Positions 32,617 to 43,984 of a stretch of DNA of 64,000 bases are shown here, in pieces. This DNA comes from Manihot esculenta. Lineage: Eukaryota > Streptophyta > Magnoliopsida > Malpighiales > Euphorbiaceae. Numbering within the stretch: the stretch's first letter is position 1; every line of letters begins with the position of its first letter. Location: assembly GCF_001659605.2 (NCBI RefSeq), contig NC_035161.2, forward strand, positions 2,548,343 through 2,612,342, written 5' to 3'. A program made the position numbers and the translations under genes. The notes below the pieces were generated by a model. It did no database searches. It was not told the origin of the DNA and saw only the letters and a program-made list of their open reading frames with translations.

Positions 32617-33637
32617 AAGTAATTTAAGTCACAAACAGAAGTCCAATGCCACGATTCAATTGTTGCAAGAAGAAAATACAAGGTCTTCAAAAAGAGGATG
32701 AATATGTGGGGCAAGACGTGATTTTGTTACAGGCTACCTTACTTGAAACTAGAGCAAAGTTCCTGCTGCGAGGTGGGCATTTTGTTAGCTTAGCAGTGAA
32801 AATTTATGTACGACTTATATATTGGCCACAGCCATGCTCATACCTTGGCTGCGCAAGGAACACTAGCAAAGTTAGTAAGAAAGAGAAGCAAAATATGGCA
32901 TTCTCTTAATAGAATGGAGAGGCTCAGTTTTGTTTACTTTGCAATCATTCTAGTTAGAAATATAGCCATAAATTAGCTCACCATTTAGTTATCCCTTTCC
33001 TTTGCAAATTACCACTTCAAGTTCAAAAGCTTCGAATGATAAAATTTCTGATACTTCTACGACAAGATCAATGTGGAATTATACAAGTCCTTGATCCTTT
33101 GTACTCTAAAGCTAGATTAGATATTGACACAAACAAAAATACATATTACCAACCATTCAAAGTTGGTAGCTGAGAAGGACAGGCAGTAAAAACACAGGAA
33201 ATTGATAGTTGAGAATAGTTTTCTTTGTCTGAATCTGAATGATCAATGATGCAAAAGGTCCCATGTATGATGACAAGTACATTGAGGGATGTCTGGTCTA
33301 AAAATGACAGCTCCATTATTTTCAGCATTTTATGTGTTTGAAACCAAAAGGACAACAACAAATGTAAGTGCAAACTTAGGAATTAGCCAGCTAATGCACC
33401 AAAAACTAAAACTCAAACATTATACAACTTCAGATAAAATATAATTACAGTTACTGATGTGAACCAAGAAATAAAGGAAGACTTCGAGAGAAAAACAATC
33501 CTCCAGATCCATCCCAAGAACTATACACACAAAAGAAAACAGTATCAGAAAATTTCACACCTCCGATGAAACACGCAAACACTTCAAAGGATCACGAAAG
33601 AATCAAACAATGGCGCAATTTTAGAAGCGGGTCAGTC
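32617..33637. other. 3' flank of the PRA1 gene and spacer
   Basis: No recognisable gene. The right part must include the 3' UTR of the minus-strand PRA1 gene. Short frames at 32,646-32,909 and 33,146-33,373 have no domain signature. Confidence 0.4.
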
Positions 33638-34264
33638 CTATACTGTAAATTCACCACGATCAGATGCAGGAAGAGTTCCATATCTAGTTCCAAAATCTGA
33701 ACCGATCAAAGATCTTGATGGAGCCTCTTGTTCATCAGGAAATAACCCATCTGAGTTCTTCAAAACAGCATGAACCACACATATCAAAACCCCTATAGCA
33801 AACCCCAACACCAAACTCCAAAAGCCGCCGCTCAACCAAATCGCCAATAAAGAAATCAGAAGCAAACCTATAAAAACCAGACGATCACTCAATTGATAGC
33901 CCCACAAGACTAACGGGTCTTCTCTGAAGAAGTATAGGAGCAACCAGAGAGCGAAGATGAAACTGAATAAGATCAGTGCAAATGGGGAACCGATGAGAGC
34001 CAGAGCACCACAGATGGAGACGACGATGGCGTAGTTGATGTGAAAATAGCGAAGGTTAATGCGGAGGCGGCTCAGTCCAGAAGCGAAGGAATCAGGGCGG
34101 TTGAAGGTTCCGGATGCTATGAGTTCAGGCCAGGGGCGAAGGCGGGAGACGGTAGCGTTGAGATTCTGAAGTGAACGAGAAATGACGTCGGCGGGAGAGA
34201 TGAGAATGGTCGTATAGGTGGTCGCAACGGCGGGAGTAGCGGTTGTTGCAGGGGATTGCGACAT
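33638..34264 (-). CDS. PRA1 family protein (prenylated Rab acceptor)
   Basis: PRA1 proteins are small four-helix membrane proteins of the ER, Golgi and endosomes that interact with prenylated Rab GTPases in vesicle traffic. The intronless frame encodes 208 residues, as is usual for plant members. A Ser/Thr/Ala-rich N terminus is followed by the conserved SRLRPWPELIASGTFNRPDS and LSRLRINLRYFHINYA. Then come paired hydrophobic hairpins (ALALIGSPFALILFSFIFAL with LWLLLYFF, and FIGLLLISLLAIWLSGGFWS with LVLGFAIGVLICVV). Between the hairpins is PLVLWGYQLSDR. The tail HAVLKNSDGLFPDEQE has the acidic end that plant PRA1 proteins share. No lesion is seen. The subfamily letter is not assigned. Confidence 0.9.
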   Translation of the reverse strand: MSQSPATTATPAVATTYTTILISPADVISRSLQNLNATVSRLRPWPELIASGTFNRPDSFASGLSRLRINLRYFHINYAIVVSICGALALIGSPFALILFSFIFALWLLLYFFREDPLVLWGYQLSDRLVFIGLLLISLLAIWLSGGFWSLVLGFAIGVLICVVHAVLKNSDGLFPDEQEAPSRSLIGSDFGTRYGTLPASDRGEFTV

Positions 34265-34397
34265 TTTTTTTATTCAGACTCTTCTTTTGGAAGTTTGACC
34301 GACCGGTTTGACCACAACAACCCTTCAATTCACGGATTGAATTGATGGGCAAACAGCAAAATTCTCGAGTTATCGAGTAAAAGAAAAAAATTCGTGG

Positions 34398-34403
34398 CAC
34401 GTG
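34398..34403. promoter_or_regulatory. G-box (CACGTG) upstream of the PRA1 gene
   Basis: A palindromic CACGTG in the context GGCACGTGTAGG lies 134 bases upstream of the PRA1 start codon. In plants such sites bind bZIP and bHLH factors. Whether it is used here is inference. Confidence 0.45.
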
Positions 34404-34419
34404 TAGGCCATTCATTGGT

Positions 34420-35660
34420 CAGCGTGGGCCCCACTTAATGCAGGATGAAGACCCCCAACGAACTCGTCAATAATTCCTGAAATTTCGGATGTTCCTCGCA
34501 ATGCGTATACTGGCCCTATGCAGTATTTGCGGTTGTTGGATTTTCAATTAATTCAATTAGTTAACCGAAATCAATAAAAAAATTGAATCAATCCGCATAT
34601 CAATACATCTTTAATAAATCCCTAGCAGCCCACCTTTTCTTCTTCCTCAGCTTTTCACCGTCGCTTCGCTTTCTTCTCTTCTTCTCCGTTTCTTGTTTGT
34701 GTTGTTTTCTTGAATTTCTTGAAAAGAAAAAATTGTTTTCTTCATTTTGAAGATTTTATTAATATTTTATTTTTTAATTTAAAACTAAAAATAAAAAAAT
34801 AATTTCTTAAATATTTTTTATAGAAAATATTTTTCTTTAAAAAGTTATTCTCTATGGACAAGCGGTGACTAAAATCTCACTAGTTTTATTAATTTTTCTT
34901 GTCCTCCGCCGTCTAAAACAAAATTTACTACCATTTCAAAAAAAAAAAAAGTTACTAGTTCTAATTCAAACCTCAAATTTCAAATCTTATATTTCAAAAA
35001 ATAATAAAATTATAATCACAATAAAATATAATTCATATTAAAATATTACTTTTGTATGATAAAATTCTATAACTTATTTTATTTAAATTTTTTTTCTCTT
35101 ATTTAAAATTTTTTATTTTATCTTATTTAAAATTTTTTATCTTATCTTACTTGAAATTTTTTTATTCTATTTTATTAGAATTCCTGCACCTTAATTTAAA
35201 TATAATTCATTATTCTATTTTATATAAGATTTCTATATCCAGTTTAAATATAATTCATTATCTTATTTTATATAGAATTTCTACATCTCATAATAGATTT
35301 CTAATTATATTTAAATTCTATTTAATAAATTATATAAGGAGCTCATAATTTTTATAATTAAAAATATTATTTTTTATAATTAATTTAATTATTTATTTAA
35401 ATTTTGAGTTTGAATACTTGGAGATTGTCAAATTAATCCAGCCGATATTGCAGGTAATTAGCCTCGAGGCCGATGTCAAATACTCTAAAAATTATCACTA
35501 ATAGAAAAAGTAATAAAAGGCTAAACCTTTACACATCTTTTTAATTATAATTATCTTTTCTAGTCAATGTTACCATAATTTTAAAGTTTCACAGTTACAA
35601 AATTAATTCTAAAAGTTAGCATTCAATAGAAAATCTTTTTGAAAGCAAAATGTAAAAAAA
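34420..35660. other. PRA1 upstream region and AT-rich spacer
   Basis: The first 300 bases form the PRA1 promoter side, with a CT-rich block near 34,635-34,700. The rest is AT-rich; 35,080-35,350 has short imperfect repeats of TTATCTTATTT and TATAATTCATTATT. No gene. Confidence 0.45.
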
Positions 35661-35669
35661 AGAAAAAAC

Positions 35670-36860
35670 TTGCTTCCCAAAACAAACAAGAAAAACCCAT
35701 CAATGTCCTTTCCTTCGTCCTCTCAACCTCAAACCCAAAACCCTCAACCCATCTTACCTAGCAACCCTGGCTCTCTCAACTCCATACCCATATCCACCTC
35801 TGGTATTCTCCCTAAACCTCTACCCTTAACCTTGCACACCATATACCTAGAAAATTTCCCAACCTCGTGTGACGATGCCTTCCTGCTGAAGATAAAATCC
35901 AATTATGTGAAGATTTCAGACGTTTATGTGGCAAGAAAGCTCAACAAGAAAGGTAAGTGTTTCGCTTTCTTGTGGGTCTTCTCAATCTCTGATATGCTTT
36001 TCCTTCTCAAAACTTTGAATCTCCTTTGGATCGGTACATACAAATTAAAAGCTTTCAAGTCAAGGTTTATGAAAAATCACAATGGCAGAAATCAAAATCA
36101 GCTTTCTCACCAAAGCTTGTGCAAGACTAGGCTGCTTCAAAACTTGAGAAACATTTGCATTTTCATTATCCCCAAGTCCCGTTCCTGTAAAAAGAAACCT
36201 AAATCAACAGCTCCTTTTGATATATGCCCATGGTATAGATGATGTGAACCAAAAATATACCTCGTGTGGATGTTACCAGATTCTAGAAAAGTTGAAAGCT
36301 TCAAACGAAGAATGGCTTGCTCGATCAGTGGCAACTATTATCGATCCTGACCTCATACACACTTTGCATGCTTCCTTCACTCGAGAAGGAGTCTTCTCTA
36401 TTGCAGATCATGGAGGCTTTCCTTAGCAAATTCAAAGAAATCAGTTTGGGTCCAGCTTTATGAAACTCCTTTACATGTCTGGTCTCCTCATTTTTTGAAT
36501 GATTAGGGAAGAAATTAGGAGCTTTTGTGGATTGCGCCAGAGTTAATGTTATCACTGATAGCTTTGATCATATAAATAAAACATTGGCTGTAGAAATTGG
36601 TAATTCCAGATTTCATATTGTAGCTTTTGAAGAAATTAGTGAATCTTCTTCTCTGGTTACTTGTTGTAAATTGTTCAATCGGAAAGCTCCTAACTTTAGT
36701 TCAGATTCTAAATCAGAGGTTAGTAAGAAGTCCTGCAATGTTTCAAGGCAAAATCAATCCATCAACGGGAATTTTTCTCGGCAATCAAATGTAAATGAAG
36801 GTTTCGAGGAAGATGAATGTAAAACATTCTCCCCTTCTCTTTTATTGGCCTCTCAGTAAA
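35670..36860 (+). pseudogene. LINE ORF1-type protein remnant (RRM plus DUF4283-like part)
   Basis: The first frame has a proline and serine-rich start, then an RRM-like block: TIYLENFPTSCDDAFLLKIK, VKISDVYVARKLNKKG and KCFAFLWV. After frameshifts, the plus strand reads WLARSVATIID and then WVQLYETPLHVWSPHFLND, the W(V)..(G)(V)PLH.W pattern of the DUF4283 region. It continues with GAFVDCARVNVITDSFDHINK and EIGNSRFHIVAFEE. This order is that of the first open frame of plant L1-type LINEs. At least three frame breaks show it is dead. The LINE endonuclease and reverse transcriptase do not follow. Confidence 0.6.
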
Positions 36861-37162
36861 ACTCAAATCATAAATTATATATCATATTAATCACCAGATA
36901 AAATTATTATAAAGTTTGTTGAAAATAAAATTTTAAAAGCATATTATTAAAACTTATTAAAATTTTATTAATATACTTTGATCAATATTTATTTTTACCA
37001 TACTATTACTAACGTTAATTTTGGGAGTACATCTATTAAAATATAAAAGTACATAGTATAATTTTAAAATACAAAATTTAAGTTATTTATTAATAAAAAT
37101 AAATAAAATAATAAAAAATATTTGATAGATTGTTATATTTATTAAAAATAAAAAAAAAATAT
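36861..37162. other. AT-rich spacer
   Basis: AT-rich, non-coding, ending at the solo LTR. Confidence 0.5.
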
Positions 37163-37167
37163 AATAT

Positions 37168-37663
37168 TGATGATCGCTGGATTTCCTCACCCCGGTCTGG
37201 GGCCAGGTCCACGACACCAACCCATCATCTAGAGGCCCTCAAGCCTCATCATATGCATCAAGTCCGGTCCACTCAGTCTGGAGATCGGACTCCCATCAAT
37301 CTCTTCAATCAGGCCGGCCTAGCCCTTTGGGCCCGATGAATAAAATCCTCTCTGGGTTTAGAACATATCATATCATCCGGTCCGGCCCATAATCAGGAAG
37401 AAGACCTACTCATCCTTCACTTGGGACCATCCGTACGCGCGTCCGGAAGAATCAGGACCGTTACGCATGGGGCAGCGATCTGATTTCCTCGTACGTCCAT
37501 ATCAATGTGACAGGACAGATGGCCTAATGACATACATTCTGTTACACGTCACTGGCAGACAAAAGAAAACATATAAAAGGAGAAATACTCTCCTCTAGGT
37601 CTAAACTTTTTCCAGTTTCACGGAACCCTTATAAAATCCTATTTTCTGGATGTCAGATCATCA
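37168..37663. mobile_element. Solo LTR with perfect target duplication
   Basis: A 496-base GC-richer block that begins TGATGATCGCTGG and ends CAGATCATCA, so its ends are short inverted repeats (TGATGATC and GATCATCA). It is flanked on both sides by AATAT (37,163-37,167 and 37,664-37,668), the 5-base duplication expected from an LTR element. It holds a TATA-like ATATAAAAGG near 37,571 followed by CTCTCCTCTAGG, like the promoter and start region of plant Ty3/gypsy LTRs. No internal element sequence lies on either side. This is the product of recombination between two LTRs. Confidence 0.88.
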
Positions 37664-37668
37664 AATAT

Positions 37669-39690
37669 TAACAATAAAACTTTCTATTTCAAATATATTA
37701 TTTAAGTTTATTGAATAAAATAATTTAATTATTTATAAAAAATAACATTTATATCTAACCTTTATTTATTATTAAATATTTTACTATTTAGTCTCTATTA
37801 TTTTAAAAAATTTATTAATTGATCCCTCAAATTTTTTAAAAATTTTACTAATTAGTCCTCTGTATCAAGAGTATTTTAAATTTTTTTATAATATTTAAAG
37901 GTTAAAATTAATATAAATACTAATCAATTTTTTAACTTCATAAACGTTTTAATTTTATTTATTACTATTCCATTAGTAAATTTAAGTGGTTTTTGGTCAA
38001 AATTAAATTCATTTAAAGATAATTTAGATTTAAATTAAATTCATTAATTTATTTTTAAATTAAAATAATATATTTCTTAAAAAATTTCAAAATATTTATT
38101 GTTAAATTTAATTAAAATATAAATTAAATCAAATTTAAAATAAATTGTAATTTCTTGCATTTAGGTTATTCTCACTCAATCTTTCTTCTTGAGTTGCTGC
38201 TCCTTCAACTACTTCTTTTTCTCCTAATTTTTGTGTTGTACTCTTTATGGATTTGCATGTCGATCTTGGCTTCCAAGACCGGTAATCATTCGATGCTTAC
38301 CTCCATCTACGTGCCTCACTCAATCTTCTTTTCATTGCTATCTCATTTCAAATTGCACACCATACTATGTTATCCAAGTCGTGGGATTTGAGACCATCTT
38401 AGATGAGAAAGGAATGGAGGGTGACGAGAAATGCGCTAAAGGGAGTCCCACTTTTGATTCCAATTTTCAACCATTGTTACATTCCCTGTCACCCTTACGT
38501 GGCTAGTAAGCCTTTCTTTTTCGTTGATGAGAACAATATCTTCTACTACAGTTTGGATCTATTTGATTTTTTCAACCTACTTGCCTCGTGATACACAATG
38601 AAATTTTATACAATTATTTATATATTTTTAAAATTATATCTACTTAATTTAATTGATTTTTTAGTTTTATTAGATTTTTATATTTATTTTACGATTCTTA
38701 GTTTTATTTGCTATTTGATATTTTTACTTTATTTTTAATTTTTTGATAGATCAAAACACGTGAAGGAGGTATTTTAAGGAAAAATTCAAAAAAATTTAGA
38801 GAGTGTTTGACTAAAACAATATGGAGTAGTGTTTTTTAAGCTAGCCATGTTTCCAATGTTTGGATGAAATTTTGAAATCCAAATTACATAGTAAAATACC
38901 GTATTTCCTTTGATTTTACGCAAAACACCATATGTTTTTATTAGAAATCTTAATTTTTTATTTTTTATTCTAGACTACAAATTAGGAGTTTCAAAAGAAT
39001 ATAAATATATCATAATATATCGCAGTTGAGTAATTAAAGGAATTTTTATCCATTTTTAAACACCTATATTGAAAATTACGAAGAATTCAAAGAGAAATAA
39101 TTGAAAAATGTACAAAGAGAAATCCACATATAAAGTTTTTACTTTTTTTTTTTCTAATTCTTTTGATTTGTTATTCATAATTATTTTAGAATGATTTTGG
39201 ATAATTTTTCAAATTGAGTTTATTCTTAAATTCTTGAATATAAGTAACTACATTTTTTTTACTAGGAGACTTGATATACGTTGAATTATTAATTTTTTTA
39301 ATTTATTTGAATTGATTTTGTTTACATATTTGTAATTTAATTCTTGATATTAATGTTTTTCAGAGCCTATAGGATACTCAAATGACTTTATCTTAAAATT
39401 AATAATATGAGGGAACATTTTAGAATGAATTAAGAAATAAATATTATTTTAGGATTATTTACTCTAAATTTATTAATTAAAATTAAATTATTAATTAAAT
39501 AAATAAATTAAACCAGATTCAAGTGAAAAATAAGATATCTTGATGATACCATATTACAATCATCTAAAGCTGTCACCACAAGATAGGTTTACATGGTCAG
39601 AATTTGCTAAGTAAGTAATGCCGGTTATGCACAAAAGAAGGAAGATTCAAACATTTCAAACACTCGATTCGTCATGAAGACTCGTTCTTC
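37669..39690. other. AT-rich spacer
   Basis: Bases 37,770-37,930 resemble the MITE-like repeat at 23,258. Bases 38,155-38,590 are GC-richer with three overlapping short frames; none carries a recognisable domain. The rest is low-complexity AT-rich DNA. Confidence 0.4.
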
Positions 39691-39699
39691 CCTACATAC

Positions 39700-39905
39700 G
39701 ACGAGTTTCATTAAAAGTTACCGTTAAGTAGGAACAGTCCGACGTATATCTATTACGCTTATAACTGCAAAATTATCAATCTATTAGTTAGCATATTTTA
39801 AGACGAGTCTCATTATAAAATTACTGTTAAGCAAGGAGAGTCCGATATATATCTATTACGCATATAATTGTAAAATTATCATTCTATTAGTTAATGAGTT
39901 TCTAG
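39700..39905. repeat. Two-copy tandem repeat of about 102 bases
   Basis: A unit with ACGAGTTTCATTAAAAGTTA, AGTCCGACGTATATCTATTA and AATTATCAATCTATTAGTTA is followed directly by a diverged second unit (ACGAGTCTCATTATAAAATT, AGTCCGATATATATCTATTA). It is likely part of an old LTR. Confidence 0.65.
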
Positions 39906-42190
39906 AGAATGTGTGAGTGAATATGAATTAAAGTAGAATTAAGTGTTTATGTGACATTTAGGTAAAAATAAAAAATTTTAAATTAATACCATCTGGTATG
40001 CCACGTGGCTGATTTCATATCTGCTCAAAATTAAATGGTCAAATTACTACAAGTACAACAAAAATATAAATTAGAACTTTATGATCTAATATTGTAACTT
40101 TTGACTATAATTTTTAAAAATAAAAGTAAAATTATGGCATTTTCTAGCCAATAGGTCTTTTGATAATTAGAAGCCTACTTGTTTTAAGGAAAAAAATTAA
40201 AAGCAAACGCAAAAATACATATCCTTTTAAAAAATAAAACTAATTATTAAAATTTAAATTAAAAAATGAAAAGACTACATTCTAATTTAGCCAAATAAAT
40301 ACCCTTAAAATAAAGCACTATTAATTTAGTCAAATTAAAAAAAAACTATTCTTTTTCATATAATACTCAAATTAGAAAAAAAAAATCTATTTCATTCACT
40401 CCCTTAACATATAATACTCAATTTTAAAGGTCGTTTAATTTAGCTAATAAATATATCTAATAATAATTAGTAGGTGATAATTAATTATAGTTAATATATA
40501 TTCGTTATTTAATAAATTATATTTATTGGTTATTATTAATATATAAAATAATTAATAAGAGTATATATTAATTTATTATATTAATAAATAAATATAAATA
40601 ATTAATTTATTATATAACACATAATGATTAAAAATATATATTTTTAAATTTGATTATTTTTATGTCAGCTGAACCACTAATCTGCAATAAAAAAAAGTCA
40701 CGTGGACTGTAATACTGGATGTGACATAATTTTTAATTAATTGGATTAAATTGTTAAAAGAGCAAAAGAAATTTAAATTTTTAGAATCATTGGATCTCTT
40801 AATTATTATTTTATAAAATTCATATACCACATAAACTTATCAAATGTATATGCCATATGAAATAGGAAAAAGTCTCCCAAATTAAAATATCTATTTGAAA
40901 AAAATTAGAACACAAATTTAAAATTTGGATAAATATACCAAATTGATTATATTTTATTTTAAAATTTTAAATTAAATAGGATAGTAATCAGTTGGTTTAA
41001 TTTAAAATCGAATCGATTTGAATAAATTAAAATTTAAAATTTGAGTATTTATGAAAATCGAACTGAATTGATTTTAAGTATAAATTAATTTGAATCGAAC
41101 CGATCTGATTTAATTTAATTTGGTTAAATTTTTAATAGATTTTTTATTTTTTATATTTTAAAATTTGATTAAAATATTTCAATAATTACGATTTAATCTC
41201 TATATTATAAAAAATAATATATTATTATCACTAATTGATTTGATTTAATTTTTTTTTTAACTAATATCAAATTAAAATAATTGAAATTTTTGAAATTAAA
41301 AACGGAATTGAATCAAAATGAATAAAAAATTAAATTAAAATTTTAAATTAATTTAATTTTTAAACATAATAGTACTAATTTACAAATTGTTATAAAAAGT
41401 ATTAAGTTTTTTTTTTTGAACAGGAGGAATGGAAATTGAGAGAGTAGAAATTGGTGCAAAGAGTATTAAATTTCATACTTCATACTTAATTAAACTCATT
41501 CTCGCTGTATTTAGTTTGAAATTAATTTAAAATTTAAAATGCATCAGATTAAATTAATTAAAATTAACTTAAATTAAAAAAATTTTAATTTTAATAAATA
41601 ATTTAAAGTCTAAATCAATATTAGACTGATTTATTAAAAAATTTCAACCCTTTTATTTCTAAATTATGAATTAAAATTAGTAAATTAAGAGTTTTTTTTT
41701 TCCAAAACGACATCCATTGTCATACAATAATATGAAAAAAAATTGCAATGAGCTGCCAACCATCAATCAAAAAACTTTTATTACTGGAAAAAAATAAAAA
41801 AAATAAAGAAAAAAAATAAATCAAGTCATATGTTGCGGCTCGTATAACCAAATATCAGACATGATTTATTAATGACCGTTAGACTTTTCGTTAGTCATAT
41901 TTTAAAAAATAAAAATAAAAAATCAATTAATAAAATTTTTAAAATTATAAAAAATAAATAATAAAATATTTAATAAAAAAATTAATTGAGAAAGTAAATT
42001 AATAAATTTTTTAAAATATATTAAATAATATTAAATTTAAATATAAACTACTATAAAAGCAAGAAAATTACTTTCAAAATTATAAAATAATTTTCTTAAA
42101 AAAATAAATCATTAATGAATAAAACAATGAAGTACAGTACTGCATCCAGCTTTTTTAGTAGTGGCCCCACAATAATAAAATATATTGCTA
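39906..42190. other. AT-rich, gene-free stretch
   Basis: Nothing coding is seen. Bases 40,980-41,380 carry a third copy of the AATCGAATCGATTTGAAT self-complementary family seen at 7,090 and 16,860. Confidence 0.5.
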
Positions 42191-43420
42191 GTGCTAGATA
42201 ATGCTAAGTGCCTTTGACTATATTTTCTCTTCTCTCTCTTATTATCAAGTTCGTACACTTTCTTCCTTTTATCATACAACGGCTATATTTCATGGCTTCC
42301 ACATATGCATCTGGCTTCTTGCTTCGAAATATAAGCACCGAAGCAAACAGAAACAATTGAAACAAAGAAAAGGAAAGAAAAGAAAAGAAAAGAAAAGAAA
42401 AGGCTGGTGAGAATGACCAAAACAATCTACGGTGACTGTCATTTGAGATTTTTTTTTTCTTTTCTCTCTCCATCTCTCTTTTTACCTCTCCCTCTCAAAG
42501 GGTCCTACATTGCTTATGCAATTTTTTTTTTGTTCCACACATACATATATACCAGAATGGTCTGTGTTGGACGGCTTCTTCCAATATTCTGGTGAGTTTT
42601 GGGCAATGGCATTCATCATAGAAGGCTTCCATGCATGCATCCATATTCAAATTTTGCTAGCTAAAAAATCAAAGAAAGTGACTTCAACATTTATTTTCTA
42701 TCAACAGTGGTATTTCCATTTCTCTGTACAGTTTCTTCCCTTTCACTTCAATAGCAAGGCTGCAATCCTTGCATGGGAATCCCATTACACAGTAAATGGA
42801 AAACAGTTTAACAGTTCAATTTAAGACCCAAAAAGGAAAAGAGTTCACAGTGAAGGTTGTTGTTTTACGACCAACATGCATATATAAAGATAATAAATGC
42901 ATTCCCTGTATAGCATGCATAAAATGATAAACATATTGGAAAACACAGCTCACGTAAAAAAAAAAAATGATAATTCTTTATGAGAACACTTGGCTTTACC
43001 TCAGGTGAAAGGTAGAAGATAAAATGAAATGATATAAAAAGAAAAATGAGGGCGAGAACTTTGTAGGAAAATTTGACTTCTTGTCTTTCAGCCAAGTTTC
43101 CTTGTCAACTGTTATTCAAGGATTCCTTATACATTATCTAGTCTTTCGGACAAATTGGAGATTGCCTAAGCAGAAACCTAAACAACTGCTTAAAATCTGA
43201 CTCAACATCCAGGGCATTAGAAATGAATACAAATGTTTCTCTGAGTTCCCAAATGCTAAACTTATGCAGGCTGTCTTTGATCGAACTGCCATGATTTCAG
43301 CTGTAGAAGTTTCTTGCATCCAGTAGTCAGGTGGTAGATGCTAAAGTCTGCTTCTTGATTGATTGATGAACAACGTAGTAAAGCACAATGTTGCAGAAAC
43401 GACCATACGAGTTGAAGTAC
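42191..43420. other. Spacer 3' of the HAPLESS 8-like gene
   Basis: Several short frames on both strands lack domains. A CT-rich tract lies at 42,459-42,500. The right part is probably 3' UTR and downstream flank of the HAPLESS 8-like gene. Confidence 0.4.
42375..42402. repeat. AAAAG microsatellite
   Basis: About six tandem AAAAG/AAGAA units. Confidence 0.75.
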
Positions 43421-43425
43421 TTTGA

Positions 43426-43984
43426 CTATGAAAATCCTGGAGAAATGCAGTGCTGCAGATCTTAGATGACCAGTTGAGGATGATGCAGCAGTAAAGGGAC
43501 TCTGTTGCAGCGCACCAGGACATTCTGAAGTACATCCCCGCCTTACAGGGCCTGAGTTGCTTAGCTTTGTTGCGGTTCCGTGGAAGCCAGCAGTCCGCAC
43601 AATAGGTGATTCACGAAGGAGAGGACGTTCATGGGACTCGTAACAAGAAAAGGATGCACACAACTTGGGTTGCAATTTGGAGCTGCTAGAATCAAGATGC
43701 CAGAAGCAACCTGGCCTCCTCTCCCACCTTCACAACATTTTCAGTTCCAGGGACGTCATCAATGATGATAATTTCTTTTACTGGATTTGTGGAGGAATCC
43801 TTACGTTGACAATGGCAGTCAAGAGTTGTTTTAACTTTCTCCATTTTATATGTAGGTCATTTAGTCTGTTCTTTAGCCTATCACGTTGGCTTGAAATGTT
43901 GTAATCACCTTTATACTCATGACACTCCATGGATGTTCCAAAACTGCAATCTGTAAGTTGGTCGTGAAATATTGCTGCCGGTAG
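43426..43984 (-). pseudogene. Eroded C-terminal part of the HAPLESS 8-like gene
   Basis: After the TGA at 43,987-43,985 the same frame stays open for about 65 codons and reads CSFGTSMECHEYKGDYNISS and RDRLKNRLNDL. One frame over, the strand reads KDSSTNPVKEIIIDDVPGTE. Another shift gives GGQVASGILILAAPNCNPS. A further shift gives SCYESHERPLLRESPIVRTA, then GCTSECPGALQQSPF and TAASSSTGHLRSA, and a last shift gives SPGFS with TAG at 43,428-43,426. From memory, this is the order of the C terminus of HAPLESS 8-like proteins in related plants. So the ancestral protein seems to have ended about 185 codons further on. At least one stop and four frameshifts now separate the pieces. Confidence 0.6.

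Noticed and set aside
38155..38591. Possible small secreted protein gene
   Set aside because: Three overlapping frames with no consistent start, domain or homologous feel; one is leucine-rich only because of CTT and TTG richness.
42204..42824. Possible gene with several short frames on both strands
   Set aside because: Frames come from CT and AAAAG tracts. No domain and no splice pattern.
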